The translations under genes and the position numbers were made by a program. The notes beneath the pieces are model-generated. The model did no database searches. It was given only the letters and a program-made list of their open reading frames with translations, and was not told where the DNA came from. From the NCBI GenBank assembly GCA_901472505.1, contig LR590468.1, positions 3,447,501 to 3,511,500 of the forward strand: a stretch of DNA of 64,000 nt. The letters run 5' to 3'. The stretch is from Proteus vulgaris. GTDB lineage: Bacteria > Pseudomonadota > Gammaproteobacteria > Enterobacterales > Enterobacteriaceae. Each line of letters opens with the position of its first letter. Positions within the stretch are counted from its first letter, which is position 1. Positions 53,102 through 63,314 of the stretch are shown here, one piece after another.

Positions 53102-53127
53102 AGCTGGATATACGTCCAGCTTTTTTT
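53102..53127 (+). promoter_or_regulatory. LexA (SOS) box of ruvAB, possible ruvC terminator
   Basis: CTGGATATACGTCCAG at 53104-53119 fits CTG-N10-CAG and closely resembles the E. coli ruvA LexA site (CTGGATATCTATCCAG). The same palindrome, extended to AGCTGGA / TCCAGCT and followed by seven T, has the shape of an intrinsic terminator for ruvC. It lies 43 bp before the ruvA start. Confidence 0.8.
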
Positions 53128-53169
53128 ATGTTATAAACTTGACGTAATTATTTTTGCGGAGGCGTTAGG

Positions 53170-53790
53170 GTGATAGGTCGTATCAGAGGAATTATTCTTG
53201 AAAAACAGCCACCAGTGGTGCTGATCGAAGCAGGTAATGGTGTTGGGTATGAAATCAATATGCCAATGACCTGTTTTTATGAATTGCCTGATATTGGCCA
53301 AGAAGCCATTATCTACACGCAATTTATTGTACGTGAAGATGCACAATTACTTTATGGTTTTAACCAAAAACAAGAACGCGCACTTTTTCGTGAATTAATT
53401 AAAGTGAATGGTGTCGGACCTAAACTTGCGCTAGCCATTTTATCAGGTATGTCTGCTCGCCAATTTGTAACTGCGATTGAAAATGAATCTATCACTTCAT
53501 TAGTGAAATTACCTGGTGTGGGTAAGAAAACAGCAGAACGCTTAGTGGTTGAAATGAAAGACCGCTTCAAAGGCCTTAATGGTGATTTATTCGAAAATAG
53601 TGAGATTGAATTACCAGAAAGTGCTTCACCTAAAGTACCAAAAGCGGCTGATATTGAAGCTGAAGCTTCCGCTGCATTAATCGCATTAGGCTATAAACCA
53701 CAAGAAGCAGCAAAAATGATCAGCAAAGTAGCAAAACTGGGTACAGATAGTGAAACGCTTATTAAAGAAGCATTGCGTGCGGCTATTTAG
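53170..53790 (+). CDS. ruvA: Holliday junction branch-migration protein RuvA
   Basis: Tetrameric junction-binding protein that loads RuvB. GTG start at 53170 after GGAGG. The 206 residues show the N-terminal [20 protein letters not shown], two helix-hairpin-helix motifs ([29 protein letters not shown]) and a flexible link to domain III ([16 protein letters not shown]) that contacts RuvB. SOS-controlled via the box upstream; ruvB follows after 12 bp. Confidence 0.96.
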   Translation: MIGRIRGIILEKQPPVVLIEAGNGVGYEINMPMTCFYELPDIGQEAIIYTQFIVREDAQLLYGFNQKQERALFRELIKVNGVGPKLALAILSGMSARQFVTAIENESITSLVKLPGVGKKTAERLVVEMKDRFKGLNGDLFENSEIELPESASPKVPKAADIEAEASAALIALGYKPQEAAKMISKVAKLGTDSETLIKEALRAAI

Positions 53791-53802
53791 GAGTAATACA
53801 TT

Positions 53803-54813
53803 GTGATTGAAGCAGATCGCCTGATTTCAGCAGAAATTCAACAACCTGAAGAAGAAATAATAGATAGGGCGATTCGCCCTAAATCTCTTGCCGAATATGT
53901 TGGGCAACCACAAGTTCGTGAACAAATGGAGATTTTTATTCAGGCAGCTAAATTACGTCAGGATGCGCTCGATCATTTACTTATCTTTGGCCCGCCTGGA
54001 TTGGGTAAAACCACATTAGCAAATATCATTGCAAATGAAATGGGGGTTAATTTACGTACGACATCAGGCCCTGTACTTGAAAAAGCGGGTGATTTAGCCG
54101 CGATGCTTACTAACCTTGAGCCTCATGATGTATTGTTTATTGATGAAATCCATCGCCTTTCTCCCGTGGTTGAAGAAATTCTTTATCCTGCAATGGAAGA
54201 TTATCAGCTTGATATTATGATTGGTGAAGGGCCAGCAGCTCGCTCAATTAAAATAGATCTACCACCATTCACCTTAGTGGGCGCCACCACAAGGGCTGGC
54301 TCTTTAACATCCCCTTTGCGTGATCGCTTTGGTATTGTGCAACGTCTTGAGTTTTACAATGTTGATGATCTCCAACATATTGTCTCTCGTAGTGCCAGTT
54401 TTATGGGATTAGAGATGACAGATGAAGGTGCACGTCAAATTGCTATGCGTTCACGAGGCACTCCACGTATTACTAACCGATTATTACGACGTGTACGAGA
54501 CTTTGCACAGGTAAAAGGTAACGGTGCCATTGATGAGGATACCGCCTCTAAAGCACTGGACATGCTAAATGTGGATGCGGCCGGTTTTGACTATTTAGAC
54601 CGTAAATTACTTTTCGCTATTATTGATAAATTTATGGGGGGACCTGTGGGTTTAGATAACCTAGCGGCCGCCATTGGTGAAGAGCGGGAAACCATAGAAG
54701 ATGTGTTAGAGCCTTATTTAATCCAACAAGGATTTATTCAGCGTACACCACGAGGTCGTGTTGCCACTAATCATGCCTATCGTCATTTTAATCGTATTGT
54801 AGAAGAACCTTAA
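53803..54813 (+). CDS. ruvB: Holliday junction DNA helicase RuvB
   Basis: AAA+ motor of branch migration, 336 residues. Walker [12 protein letters not shown], Walker [13 protein letters not shown], sensor 1 LVGATTRAG, arginine finger SPLRDRFGI, and the C-terminal winged helix with [18 protein letters not shown] start at 53803. Same order as E. coli ruvA-ruvB. Confidence 0.97.
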   Translation: MIEADRLISAEIQQPEEEIIDRAIRPKSLAEYVGQPQVREQMEIFIQAAKLRQDALDHLLIFGPPGLGKTTLANIIANEMGVNLRTTSGPVLEKAGDLAAMLTNLEPHDVLFIDEIHRLSPVVEEILYPAMEDYQLDIMIGEGPAARSIKIDLPPFTLVGATTRAGSLTSPLRDRFGIVQRLEFYNVDDLQHIVSRSASFMGLEMTDEGARQIAMRSRGTPRITNRLLRRVRDFAQVKGNGAIDEDTASKALDMLNVDAAGFDYLDRKLLFAIIDKFMGGPVGLDNLAAAIGEERETIEDVLEPYLIQQGFIQRTPRGRVATNHAYRHFNRIVEEP

Positions 54814-54850
54814 TCTTTATATCAGTATGACGACGTTGGAGACGATTTAA

Positions 54851-55330
54851 ATGATAGAACTCACCCGAGGCAACCTCTTACATGCAAATACTGAGGCAAT
54901 TGTAAATGCTGTTAATTGTGTTGGTGTAATGGGACGTGGTATTGCCTTACAATTTAAAAAAGCATGGCCAGATAATTTTAACGCCTATGCTTTAGCATGC
55001 AAAAACAAAGAACTTACACCGGGTGTAATGTTTATTTATGAGATACAAAAGGCAGCTAATCCTCGTTTTATTATCAATTTTCCAACCAAACGACACTGGC
55101 GGAATACCAGTTGTATTGAAGATATTGAAGCAGGGTTAATTACACTGGTTAATGAAATCAAACAGCGCAATATTAAATCTATTGCTATTCCACCATTAGG
55201 GGCGGGATTAGGTGGCTTAGAGTGGTCTGTTGTATATGAAAAAATCAAAAATGCAATGGAACCCTTAACGGATGTTCATGTGCTAATTTATGGTCCTATA
55301 GGCGAAACAGAATTAAGTGAAAAAGAGTGA
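54851..55330 (+). CDS. Macro-domain protein, DarG-like ADP-ribosyl hydrolase
   Basis: A 159-residue stand-alone macro domain. The signature IVNAVNCVGVMGRGIALQFKKAWP and the glycine loop PPLGAGLGGLEW are those of DarG, the antitoxin that removes ADP-ribose from DNA modified by DarT. Full-length DarG has an extra C-terminal domain that binds DarT; this protein ends after the macro domain. No darT-like gene lies on either side. It could be a general de-ADP-ribosylating enzyme, or an orphan defence/anti-toxin function. It is an insertion relative to E. coli ruvB-znuB and follows ruvB by 37 bp. Confidence 0.82.
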   Translation: MIELTRGNLLHANTEAIVNAVNCVGVMGRGIALQFKKAWPDNFNAYALACKNKELTPGVMFIYEIQKAANPRFIINFPTKRHWRNTSCIEDIEAGLITLVNEIKQRNIKSIAIPPLGAGLGGLEWSVVYEKIKNAMEPLTDVHVLIYGPIGETELSEKE

Positions 55331-55364
55331 TATCAATTTCTTAGATATTCCATAGACAAAAGAT

Positions 55365-55406
55365 AACAATCCCCCCCAACAATATAGTGTTGTTGGGGGG
55401 ATTGTT
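55365..55406. terminator. Bidirectional terminator between the macro gene and znuB
   Basis: Very strong hairpin: AACAATCCCCCC, one bulged C, AACAA on the left pairing with TTGTTGGGGGGATTGTT on the right. It separates convergent genes. Confidence 0.9.
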
Positions 55407-55427
55407 TATCTAACGTGTTGGAAATAA

Positions 55428-56213
55428 TTACTGTTTAGCAGGTACGAACAAACTCAAAATAAATAAACAGCTTGCTACTAATACCACTGAAGGGCCTGCG
55501 GGGGTGTCATAAAACGCAGAGAAGGTTAAACCGCCTGTAATTGCTAACATACCAACGATGATTGCAATCACGGCCATCTGTTCTGGTGAGCGAGCAAAAC
55601 GCCGTGCCGTTGCTGCAGGGATAATCAGCAGTGAGGTGATAATTAATGCTCCAACAAACTTCATGGCTAAACCAATGGTTAGCGCAGTGATCATCATCAG
55701 TTTCAAACGTTCACGTTGAATATTTACACCATCGACAAAGGCCATATCTTGATTAATGGTCATGGAAAGTAGAGGGCGCCATGAACGAATGATCACAAAC
55801 AAGACAATCACAACGCCAATAAAAATACTGATGACATCTTGATAGTTTACAGAGAGCAAGTCACCAAACAGATATGCCATTAAATCAACACGGACATTGG
55901 ACATTAAACTGACAACGACAAGTCCCAAAGAAAGCGCACTGTGTGCCATGATCCCTAAAAGAGTATCGACGGAAAGCTGTGGTTTTAGTTCTAACCACAC
56001 TAATAAAATAGCTAAAATTAACGTAACAGCAATCACCGCATAGAATGGTTCGATATTAAATAACAAACCAAAAGCAACACCAAGTAATGAGGCGTGTGCT
56101 AACGTATCTCCGAAATAAGACATGCGACGCCAAACGACAAAAGAGCCTAAAGGGCCCGCCGCCATTGCTAAGAGCATACCGGCAATCCAGCCCGGCAACA
56201 GCAACTCAATCAT
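55428..56213 (-). CDS. znuB: High-affinity zinc ABC transporter permease ZnuB
   Basis: Inner-membrane channel for zinc import, 261 residues with about seven to eight helices. Start at 56213 ([16 protein letters not shown]) as in E. coli; the open frame upstream overlaps znuC and is not needed. Conserved blocks are [26 protein letters not shown] and [20 protein letters not shown]. It overlaps znuC by 8 bp. Confidence 0.94.
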   Translation of the reverse strand: MIELLLPGWIAGMLLAMAAGPLGSFVVWRRMSYFGDTLAHASLLGVAFGLLFNIEPFYAVIAVTLILAILLVWLELKPQLSVDTLLGIMAHSALSLGLVVVSLMSNVRVDLMAYLFGDLLSVNYQDVISIFIGVVIVLFVIIRSWRPLLSMTINQDMAFVDGVNIQRERLKLMMITALTIGLAMKFVGALIITSLLIIPAATARRFARSPEQMAVIAIIVGMLAITGGLTFSAFYDTPAGPSVVLVASCLFILSLFVPAKQ

Positions 56214-56931
56214 GACGACACTCCTTATTGTGTTGATGATGATGGCGATAAATACCAAGTTGTTCCGCCCCACGACTACCAAACATGGCAATAAATTCTG
56301 GGTGAGAAGAAACGACATCCGGTGTGCCTGAACAGCAAATATGACCATTTAAACAGAGCACTTCGTCTGTTTTTGCCATTACCAAATGAAGATCATGAGA
56401 AACCATTAAAATGGCGCAACCTAATTCATTACGAAGTTGATTAATTAAATCATAAAGAGCGAGTTGACCATTAACATCAACACCTTGGGTTGGTTCATCT
56501 AAGACTAAAAGTTGAGGTTGATTAAGTAAGGCTCTTGCTAATAACACGCGCTGAGATTCACCACCAGACAGTTTTTGCATTGGCTGATTGATTAATTTAG
56601 CCGCATTAACACGCTCTAGGGCAGGGAGAATATCTTTATCTCGTACACCGGGTTTTAGCGTCATAAAGCGCTTAACAGTTAATGGCATGGTAGGATCGAG
56701 ATAAAGCTTTTGAGGAACATAGCCAATACGTAACGTATTATGGCGTTCTACTTTTCCTGATGTTGGATTTAATAACCCAAGAACTAAACGGATAACCGTG
56801 GATTTACCCGCACCATTAGGGCCAAGTAAAGTAAGAATACGGCCTGCTTTTAAATCAAAAGAGATATCTTTTAAAATTTCTCTTTCACCAAAAGAAACAG
56901 AAACCGATTTTAAACAAATCAAGTCAGACAT
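56206..56931 (-). CDS. znuC: Zinc ABC transporter ATPase ZnuC
   Basis: ATP-binding subunit, 241 residues. Walker [10 protein letters not shown], signature LSGGESQ, Walker [13 protein letters not shown] and switch VSHDLHLV are intact. A His-rich tail ends the protein ([14 protein letters not shown]), as in several ZnuC proteins. Divergent from znuA and repressed by Zur through the shared box. Confidence 0.95.
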   Translation of the reverse strand: MSDLICLKSVSVSFGEREILKDISFDLKAGRILTLLGPNGAGKSTVIRLVLGLLNPTSGKVERHNTLRIGYVPQKLYLDPTMPLTVKRFMTLKPGVRDKDILPALERVNAAKLINQPMQKLSGGESQRVLLARALLNQPQLLVLDEPTQGVDVNGQLALYDLINQLRNELGCAILMVSHDLHLVMAKTDEVLCLNGHICCSGTPDVVSSHPEFIAMFGSRGAEQLGIYRHHHQHNKECRHD

Positions 56932-56955
56932 AAAATTAGCACTTGCAGAATCATT

Positions 56956-56978
56956 GAAACGTTATAATATAACATTTC
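56956..56978. promoter_or_regulatory. Zur box between znuC and znuA
   Basis: A 23-bp near-perfect palindrome: left half GAAACGTTATA, central A, right half TATAACATTTC, with one mismatched pair. It is almost the E. coli Zur site (GAAATGTTATA / TATAACATTTC). Its central TATAAT-like core also supplies promoter elements, so zinc-bound Zur can shut both genes. Confidence 0.92.
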
Positions 56979-57005
56979 CAATGGTAATTCACGAGAATTC
57001 TTCCT

Positions 57006-57950
57006 ATGTTACATAAAAACAACAAATTTGCGCATCGTTTTTTATTGAAATCATTTTTAGCGACAGCGATGATAAGCTCATTCAGCGCTTCTGTTCAGGC
57101 TGATGTGGTGGTTTCAATTCGGCCTATCGGGTTTATTGCCGCTGCTATCGCTGATGGAGTGACACCAACGGAAGTTTTATTGCCGGATGGGGCATCTCCA
57201 CATGATTATGCGTTAAAACCGTCTGATTTGAAAAAAATCACTTCAGCAGACCTAATGGTATGGGTTGGGCCTGATATGGAAGTGTTTTTAGATAGGCCAT
57301 TAAACAGACTTACAGACAATCATAAGTTGGCTTTAGCGGAAACTGACGAAATAAAGTCGCTTTTATTGAAAGATGATGATGACAATGTGCATAAACATGA
57401 GGAAAATCACGAACATCATTCTCACGGTGATTATAATATGCACATCTGGTTATCACCAGAAATTGCGTTGTCGTCTGCAAAACAGATCCATGAAAGGTTA
57501 ATTGCGCTTTATCCAGATAAAAAAGAACTTCTGGACGTAAACCTAGGTAAATTCAGCGAACAACTCAAGCAAACTGATAAAAATCTTGTTAATATTCTGT
57601 CGCCTGTGAAAAGTAAGGGTTATTTTGTCTTTCATGATGCTTATGGCTACTTCGAAAAACATTATAATTTAAAGCCGTTAGGTCATTTTACTATCAACCC
57701 TGAAATACAGCCAGGCGCGCAGAAATTACATCAAATACGAACACAGTTGGTTGAGCAAAAAGCAACTTGCATTTTTGCTGAGCCGCAATTCAGGCCGACA
57801 GTAATAGAAACAGTGGCAAAAGGCACTGGGGTTAAAATGGGTGTATTAGACCCCCTAGGAAGTGGGATTTCTCTGACTCAAGAGAGCTATGTAAAATTCC
57901 TTACCCAACTAGCTAACCAATATGCGAGCTGCCTGAATGAAACACAATAA
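57006..57950 (+). CDS. znuA: Zinc ABC transporter periplasmic binding protein ZnuA
   Basis: Captures Zn(II) in the periplasm for ZnuBC. The 314-residue precursor has a signal peptide ending near ASVQA (residue 33). Zinc ligands are visible: H in GASPHDYAL, H in DYNMHIWLSP, and H in FHDAYGYFEKHY. A flexible acidic His-rich loop (DDDDNVHKHEENHEHHSHGD) sits between the first two, typical of ZnuA. Confidence 0.94.
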   Translation: MLHKNNKFAHRFLLKSFLATAMISSFSASVQADVVVSIRPIGFIAAAIADGVTPTEVLLPDGASPHDYALKPSDLKKITSADLMVWVGPDMEVFLDRPLNRLTDNHKLALAETDEIKSLLLKDDDDNVHKHEENHEHHSHGDYNMHIWLSPEIALSSAKQIHERLIALYPDKKELLDVNLGKFSEQLKQTDKNLVNILSPVKSKGYFVFHDAYGYFEKHYNLKPLGHFTINPEIQPGAQKLHQIRTQLVEQKATCIFAEPQFRPTVIETVAKGTGVKMGVLDPLGSGISLTQESYVKFLTQLANQYASCLNETQ

Positions 57951-57962
57951 GGAATTAAGAGC

Positions 57963-59288
57963 GTGCAGCAGAAGAAATCCATTGCACAGGTATATTTAAG
58001 TTTACCACTCCCACATAAAATCATGCTTGGTTCGTTAACTGCAGCAACATTGGCCGTCGCAATTTGGCGGCCTGTGGTACTTCAAAATGAACAAAGTCGT
58101 GAAGTTCCTGTCAGTATTCAAATGCCTCTTGCCAATCAAGGCGAAAATACGGATGACATTATTACTGACAGTAGCGATCAACTTACCGATGAAGGATTAG
58201 TTGGTGCGGAAGATGGCACAGATACAAGTACCGCAGTTGCACAAGTTCCTCATACTTATATCGTCTCTAGTGGTGATTCATTAAGTTCAATACTGACTCA
58301 ATTTGGTATTGATTCTGCTGATATCGCAACTATTTCTAATCAAAATAAAGATCTCAGAAACCTCAAAATAGGGCAATCTATTAGTTGGGAACTTGATGAT
58401 AATGGATTACTTCAAGAATTAAGCTGGGGTGTTTCTCGTCGCGAAACGCGTATTTATACTCGTACAGAAACGGGTTTTAAAGAAACAAAAGAGTTCCAAA
58501 AAGGTGAATGGAAAAACAGTGTCACTACAGGTGTTATTCGTGGCAGTTTTTCGGTCAGTGCAACAAATGCGGGTTTAACTAATGCTGAAGCACGTGCCGT
58601 CACCAAAGCATTACAGTGGCAAGTAGACTTTAAAAAATTACAAAGCGGTGACCAATTCGCAGCGTTATTTTCTCGTGAGGTGCTGGATGGGCGTACCGAG
58701 CAAAGTGAGCTAATTGGTGTCCGTTTACGTAGTGCGGGTAAAGATTACTATGCTTTCCTTGCTGAAGATGGCCGTTTCTATGACAGCCAAGCAGGTGGAT
58801 TAGAGCGCGGATTTATGCGTTTTCCAACGGTAAAGCAGTTTAGAGTTTCTTCTCAATTCAATCCTCGTCGTATTAACCCTGTCACAGGGCGTTTAGCTGC
58901 TCATAAAGGTGTCGATTTTGCTATGCCAGTAGGTACACCAGTATTAGCAACAGGGGATGGCGAAGTTATTGTCGCAAAATATAGTGGCGCTGCGGGTAAT
59001 TTTATTGCTATTCGTCATGGTAGCCAATACACCACACGTTATATGCATTTGCGCCAATTATTGGTAAAACCGGGGCAACGAGTTAAACGTGGTGATAGAA
59101 TTGCCTTATCAGGTAATACAGGACGTTCTACTGGACCTCATTTACACTATGAGATGTGGATCAACCAACAAGCTGTTAACCCATTAACGGCAACCTTGCC
59201 GCGTGCTGATGGTTTAACTGGTAAAGATAAGCAAGAATATCTAGCCAAAGTCAAAGAGATTAAGCCTCAATTAGTGCTAGCCGATTGA
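57963..59288 (+). CDS. mepM: Murein DD-endopeptidase MepM
   Basis: Cuts peptide crosslinks (D-Ala-mDAP) during cell-wall growth. GTG start at 57963, AAGGA upstream, 12 bp after znuA. The 441 residues have an N-terminal membrane anchor (about 18-38), a LysM repeat (YIVSSGDSLSSILTQFGI), and a C-terminal zinc-dependent M23 domain with HKGVDFAMP (H, D ligands) and GPHLHYEMW (HxH). Follows znuA as in E. coli. Confidence 0.95.
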   Translation: MQQKKSIAQVYLSLPLPHKIMLGSLTAATLAVAIWRPVVLQNEQSREVPVSIQMPLANQGENTDDIITDSSDQLTDEGLVGAEDGTDTSTAVAQVPHTYIVSSGDSLSSILTQFGIDSADIATISNQNKDLRNLKIGQSISWELDDNGLLQELSWGVSRRETRIYTRTETGFKETKEFQKGEWKNSVTTGVIRGSFSVSATNAGLTNAEARAVTKALQWQVDFKKLQSGDQFAALFSREVLDGRTEQSELIGVRLRSAGKDYYAFLAEDGRFYDSQAGGLERGFMRFPTVKQFRVSSQFNPRRINPVTGRLAAHKGVDFAMPVGTPVLATGDGEVIVAKYSGAAGNFIAIRHGSQYTTRYMHLRQLLVKPGQRVKRGDRIALSGNTGRSTGPHLHYEMWINQQAVNPLTATLPRADGLTGKDKQEYLAKVKEIKPQLVLAD

Positions 59289-59313
59289 CAATAACCACGA
59301 TCTTAAAGACATA

Positions 59314-59346
59314 AAAGCGGATGATTGATATCATCCGTTTTTGTTT
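59314..59346 (+). terminator. Terminator after mepM
   Basis: CGGATGA and TCATCCG pair around a six-base loop, preceded by AAAAG and followed by a long T-rich tract. Confidence 0.8.
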
Positions 59347-59393
59347 TAACGTTTTTTACGCCTATTAGGGATGTTAGTTCAGAGAATTATCTG

Positions 59394-60353
59394 ATGAATA
59401 AAGAAAAAGATACAGATAGCAAAGCGGGTTATGTACCTACATTTCACCGTGCGTATTTACATCCTCGTCACTGGGGGACCTGGGTGGGTGCCGGTGTTTT
59501 AAGTGCATTGGCTTATATACCAGTTAAATGGCGTGATCCATTTCTTGCTTCTATTGGTCGTTTTGTTGGACGTAAAGCGAAAAGCGCGAGACGTCGTGCC
59601 GATATCAATTTGAGATACTGTTTCCCAAAATGGGATAAAACACAACGTGAAACAGTCCTTGATAGTATGTTTGAAACGGCGCCTCAATCTTTTGTTATGT
59701 TAGCAGAGCTTTGCTTAAGAGGGCCTGAGCGCATATTAAAACGGACAAGTTGGCAAGGCTTAGAAATTATTGAACGTTTTAAAGAGCAAGGTCGTAATGT
59801 TATTTTTATGGTACCGCATGGTTGGGCTGTTGATATTCCTGCAATGCTATTAGCGGCACAAGGCCAGCAAATGGCAGCTATGTTCCACCATCAAAAAGAT
59901 CCTGTTGCTGATTATTTATGGAATAAAGCACGTCACCACTTTGATGGACGATTGCATTCACGAGAAGCCGGTATTAAGCCATTTATTTCTTCTGTTCGAC
60001 AAGGATTCTGGGGATATTATTTACCTGACCAAGATCATGGTGCAGAGCATAGCCAATTTGTCGATTTTTTTGGTACTTATAAAGCAACATTGCCCGCGAT
60101 TGGGCGTCTAATGAAAGTATGTCGAGCCGCTATCGTACCTTTATTTCCTGTGTATTGTCATAAAACACATCAGCTTCATATAATTATTCGTGAGCCAATG
60201 GATGATATTGAAGATAAAGACGATGCTTATATTGCACGTAGAATGAATGAAGAGTTAGAAGCGTTAGTCACACCATCCCCTGAACAATACACGTGGATCT
60301 TAAAATTATTAAAAACACGTAGAGAGGGGGGAAATAGAGCCTTATTCACGTGA
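59394..60353 (+). CDS. lpxM: Lipid A myristoyltransferase LpxM (MsbB)
   Basis: Adds the last secondary acyl chain to lipid A at the inner membrane. I start at 59394 (MNKEKDTDSKAGY), giving 319 residues against 323 in E. coli; the upstream open frame crosses the mepM terminator. The catalytic HX4D is in VPHGWAVDIPAM, a membrane helix follows the start (about 27-45), and the block YLPDQDHGAEHSQFVDFFG is conserved. Confidence 0.93.
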   Translation: MNKEKDTDSKAGYVPTFHRAYLHPRHWGTWVGAGVLSALAYIPVKWRDPFLASIGRFVGRKAKSARRRADINLRYCFPKWDKTQRETVLDSMFETAPQSFVMLAELCLRGPERILKRTSWQGLEIIERFKEQGRNVIFMVPHGWAVDIPAMLLAAQGQQMAAMFHHQKDPVADYLWNKARHHFDGRLHSREAGIKPFISSVRQGFWGYYLPDQDHGAEHSQFVDFFGTYKATLPAIGRLMKVCRAAIVPLFPVYCHKTHQLHIIIREPMDDIEDKDDAYIARRMNEELEALVTPSPEQYTWILKLLKTRREGGNRALFT

Positions 60354-60392
60354 AAATATATTAGATTAATTAGTCATAAATTGCAGATATAA

Positions 60393-60422
60393 AAAACGGG
60401 CACTTACTTAAGAGCCCGTTTT
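60393..60422. terminator. Bidirectional terminator between lpxM and pykA
   Basis: Stem AAAACGGGC / GCCCGTTTT with a 12-base loop; A-run on the left and T-run on the right serve both convergent genes. Confidence 0.85.
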
Positions 60423-60446
60423 GCGATTAAGATTTACAGCCCTGTA

Positions 60447-61889
60447 TTATTCAACAGTAAGAATACGGCATGTATTGGTACTGCCTACGGTGCCCATTTG
60501 GTCGCCTTGCGTGACTAACACTAAATCACCAGAAACCAAGAAACCTTTATCACGTAAACGCCCAATAGCTTCATTTGCGGCTGCGATACCATCAGTATGA
60601 GTGCTGCAATAAACAGGTGTAACACCACGGTAAAGTGCTGTTTGATTGAGTGTTTTCTCATGTCGAGACATTGAGAAAATGGGTAAACCTGTACTGATAC
60701 GAGACATCATGCGAGCAGTACGGCCTGATTCTGTCATTGCAATAATGGCATTAACGCCTTTCATATGGTTAGCGGCATACATGGTGGACATTGCAATGGC
60801 TTCTTCTACGGTATCAAACACCATATCTAAGCGGTGTTTAGATACATTAGCCGCAGGCATTTTTTCTGCCCCTAAACAGACTTGTGCCATTGAAGCAACT
60901 GTTTCTGCTGGGTATTGTCCTGCTGCTGTTTCAGCAGATAGCATAACAGCGTCAGTACCATCTAACACGGCATTAGCAACGTCCATAACCTCTGCACGTG
61001 TTGGCATTGGGTTTGTTATCATTGACTCCATCATTTGAGTTGCAGTGATAACTACGCGATTAAGCTGACGAGCACGACGAATTAATTTTTTCTGAACACC
61101 AACAAGTTCTGGATCGCCAATTTCAACGCCTAAATCGCCACGGGCTACCATCACTACATCAGATGCAAGAATGATCTCATCGATAATTTCATCATTAGCA
61201 ACAGCTTCAGCACGTTCTACCTTAGACACGATTTGGCATTCACAACCTGCATCACGGGCTAAACGTCGAGCGAGATTAAGATCTTCGCCGGTTCTTGGGA
61301 ATGAAACCGCGAGGTAATCGACACCAATTTTGGCAGCTGTAATAATATCTTGTTTATCTTTTTCTGTTAATGCATCAGCAGAAAGACCGCCACCCAGCTT
61401 GTTAATACCTTTATTGTTAGATAAAGGACCGCCTACAGTGACTTCAGTAAAGACTTTTAGTCCATCGACTTTAAGTACTTTCAACTGAACACGGCCATCA
61501 TCGAGTAGTAAAATATCACCAGGAACTACATCAGCGGGTAGTCCTTTATAGTCAATGCCGACTTGATTTTGATTGCCTTCGCCTTTTTCAAGGGTGGCAT
61601 CAAGTAAGAATTTATCACCGACATTCAAGAAAACTTTTCCGTCTTTAAATGTAGAAACACGGATTTTAGGGCCTTGTAGATCCCCAAGAATAGCAACATG
61701 GCGACCAAGTCTAGCGGCAATTTCACGCGTACGATTAGCGCGAGCAAGATGATCTTCCGCAGAACCATGAGAGAAATTTAATCGAACAACATTCGCACCA
61801 GCAATAATAATTTTTTCTAAGTTATTATCACGATCTGTTGCTGGGCCTAAGGTGGTAACAATTTTTGTTCTTCTGAGCCGTCTGGACAT
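60447..61889 (-). CDS. pykA: Pyruvate kinase II
   Basis: Makes pyruvate and ATP from phosphoenolpyruvate. The 480-residue protein begins [19 protein letters not shown] as E. coli PykA, with the substrate-site [24 protein letters not shown], and the signature [13 protein letters not shown] plus ATQMMESM. PykA is the AMP-activated isozyme in E. coli. Neighbours hexR and lpxM are as in E. coli. Confidence 0.96.
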   Translation of the reverse strand: MSRRLRRTKIVTTLGPATDRDNNLEKIIIAGANVVRLNFSHGSAEDHLARANRTREIAARLGRHVAILGDLQGPKIRVSTFKDGKVFLNVGDKFLLDATLEKGEGNQNQVGIDYKGLPADVVPGDILLLDDGRVQLKVLKVDGLKVFTEVTVGGPLSNNKGINKLGGGLSADALTEKDKQDIITAAKIGVDYLAVSFPRTGEDLNLARRLARDAGCECQIVSKVERAEAVANDEIIDEIILASDVVMVARGDLGVEIGDPELVGVQKKLIRRARQLNRVVITATQMMESMITNPMPTRAEVMDVANAVLDGTDAVMLSAETAAGQYPAETVASMAQVCLGAEKMPAANVSKHRLDMVFDTVEEAIAMSTMYAANHMKGVNAIIAMTESGRTARMMSRISTGLPIFSMSRHEKTLNQTALYRGVTPVYCSTHTDGIAAANEAIGRLRDKGFLVSGDLVLVTQGDQMGTVGSTNTCRILTVE

Positions 61890-62120
61890 GTATTACTCCG
61901 TTGACCTTGAACGAAAGGTGTTGGCTATCGGATAAAACAGAAATTAGACAATATTTCATCCAATATGTTAAGTGAAACGCATCAAGCTAATTGCAACATA
62001 CACTACTGTTTTCAGTATATACGAGAGTTAGCTCGCAGATATGCTACCATTTTTCAAAAACTTATCTAGTCAGGGGCACAATAGGAAGTGTGACAATACT
62101 AACAGAATAATTAAAAACGG

Positions 62121-62963
62121 TTACTTATCAAACCGTGAATCACGTAATGCTTCTTTGACGCGCTTCAAGTTATCTCTGAATTTTGGCCCTCGGCGTAAAA
62201 TAAATCCGGTGGCAAGAACATCAATAATAGTGAGTTGGGCAAGGCGGGAGATCATCGGCATGTAGATATCAGTATCTTCAGGCACATCAAGCAAAATGGG
62301 AAGGGTGGCTTCAAAAGCTAAAAGTGAGCCAGGTGTCGTAATTGCAATTACTGAAGCATCGTTTTCGCGTGCAATTTTAGCTATTTCAACAAGATTTTTA
62401 GTACGCCCCGTATGTGAGATAACAACGACAACATCACCATCAGTGCTATTAATACAGCTCATACGTTGCATAACAACGTCATCAAAGTAAGTGACAGGAA
62501 TATTAAAACGAGAAAATTTGTTCATGGCATCGTGAGCAACGGCGGCTGATGCACCCAAACCAAAAAAGGAGATCTTTTTAGCTTGAGTCAGAATATCCAC
62601 TGCGCGATTAATGGCAGCGATATCAATATTTGTTTTGACGTTTTCTAATCCAGCCATGGCGGATTCAAAAATTTTATTGGTATAAGAAGAGACCGTATCA
62701 GAATCATCAATATTACGATTGACATAGGGAGTGCCGTTGGCAATGCTTTGTGCTAATTGTAATTTAAAATCAGGGAATCCCTTCGTTGCCATACGACGGC
62801 AAAAACGATTAACGGTGGGTTCGCTGACATCAGCCGTTTTAGCCATTAAGGCAATGCTAGAGTGGATAACAGTTTGTGGCGCAGTTAAAACAGCCTCAGC
62901 CACTTTTTTTTCTGATTTACTCAAGATGTCCAGATTAGACTGAACCCTTTCCAATATATTCAT
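62121..62963 (-). CDS. hexR: RpiR-family regulator HexR
   Basis: Transcription factor of central carbon metabolism that binds 2-keto-3-deoxy-6-phosphogluconate. The 280 residues hold an N-terminal RpiR helix-turn-helix domain (to about 77; SEPTVNRFCRRMATKGFPDF) and a C-terminal SIS sugar-phosphate domain (about 120-260; FFGLGASAAVAHDAM, VVVVISHTGRTKNL). Divergent from zwf, a known HexR target, with a good HexR box in between. Confidence 0.94.
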   Translation of the reverse strand: MNILERVQSNLDILSKSEKKVAEAVLTAPQTVIHSSIALMAKTADVSEPTVNRFCRRMATKGFPDFKLQLAQSIANGTPYVNRNIDDSDTVSSYTNKIFESAMAGLENVKTNIDIAAINRAVDILTQAKKISFFGLGASAAVAHDAMNKFSRFNIPVTYFDDVVMQRMSCINSTDGDVVVVISHTGRTKNLVEIAKIARENDASVIAITTPGSLLAFEATLPILLDVPEDTDIYMPMISRLAQLTIIDVLATGFILRRGPKFRDNLKRVKEALRDSRFDK

Positions 62964-63274
62964 TAAATATACAGATCCTAGGCTTTGCCAATTTCAATAA
63001 AAGGAGAAATCTATAACGGTTTTATGAAAATATACTACGCAAAGAACAAGGCTTGCAGTGTAAACCATCGGTAAACAGGGCTTTTTTCGTTAAAGTATGA
63101 CGTGTGTCTAACTTTCAAAGCTGAAAACAAGAAACAAAACTGTTGTAAAGTTACAAGAAAGGATAAAACACGAGACATAAAATGAAGCATTACAATATCT
63201 GTGGTAAGTTAGAGACTAAAATGTGTGAGCGTATTTACTGAATACACCCAAAAGAGTACATTAATACAAAATTC
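62964..63274. other. Divergent hexR/zwf intergenic region
   Basis: No gene seen. It carries promoters for both genes. A second palindrome, TTGTAA-AG-TTACAA at 63143-63156, shares the half-sites of a HexR box but with a shorter gap. Confidence 0.55.
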
Positions 63275-63289
63275 TGTAACAAAATTACA
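63275..63289. promoter_or_regulatory. HexR box upstream of zwf
   Basis: TGTAACAAAATTACA fits the HexR consensus TGTAA-N5-TTACA and lies 25 bp before the zwf start codon, where binding would block transcription or the ribosome approach. The regulator gene is the divergent neighbour. Confidence 0.8.
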
Positions 63290-63314
63290 AAATCTCATCA
63301 TGAGGAGACGTACT

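Noticed and set aside
59325..59393. Longer N-terminus for LpxM
   Set aside because: It would begin within the mepM terminator; the 59394 start gives the family length.
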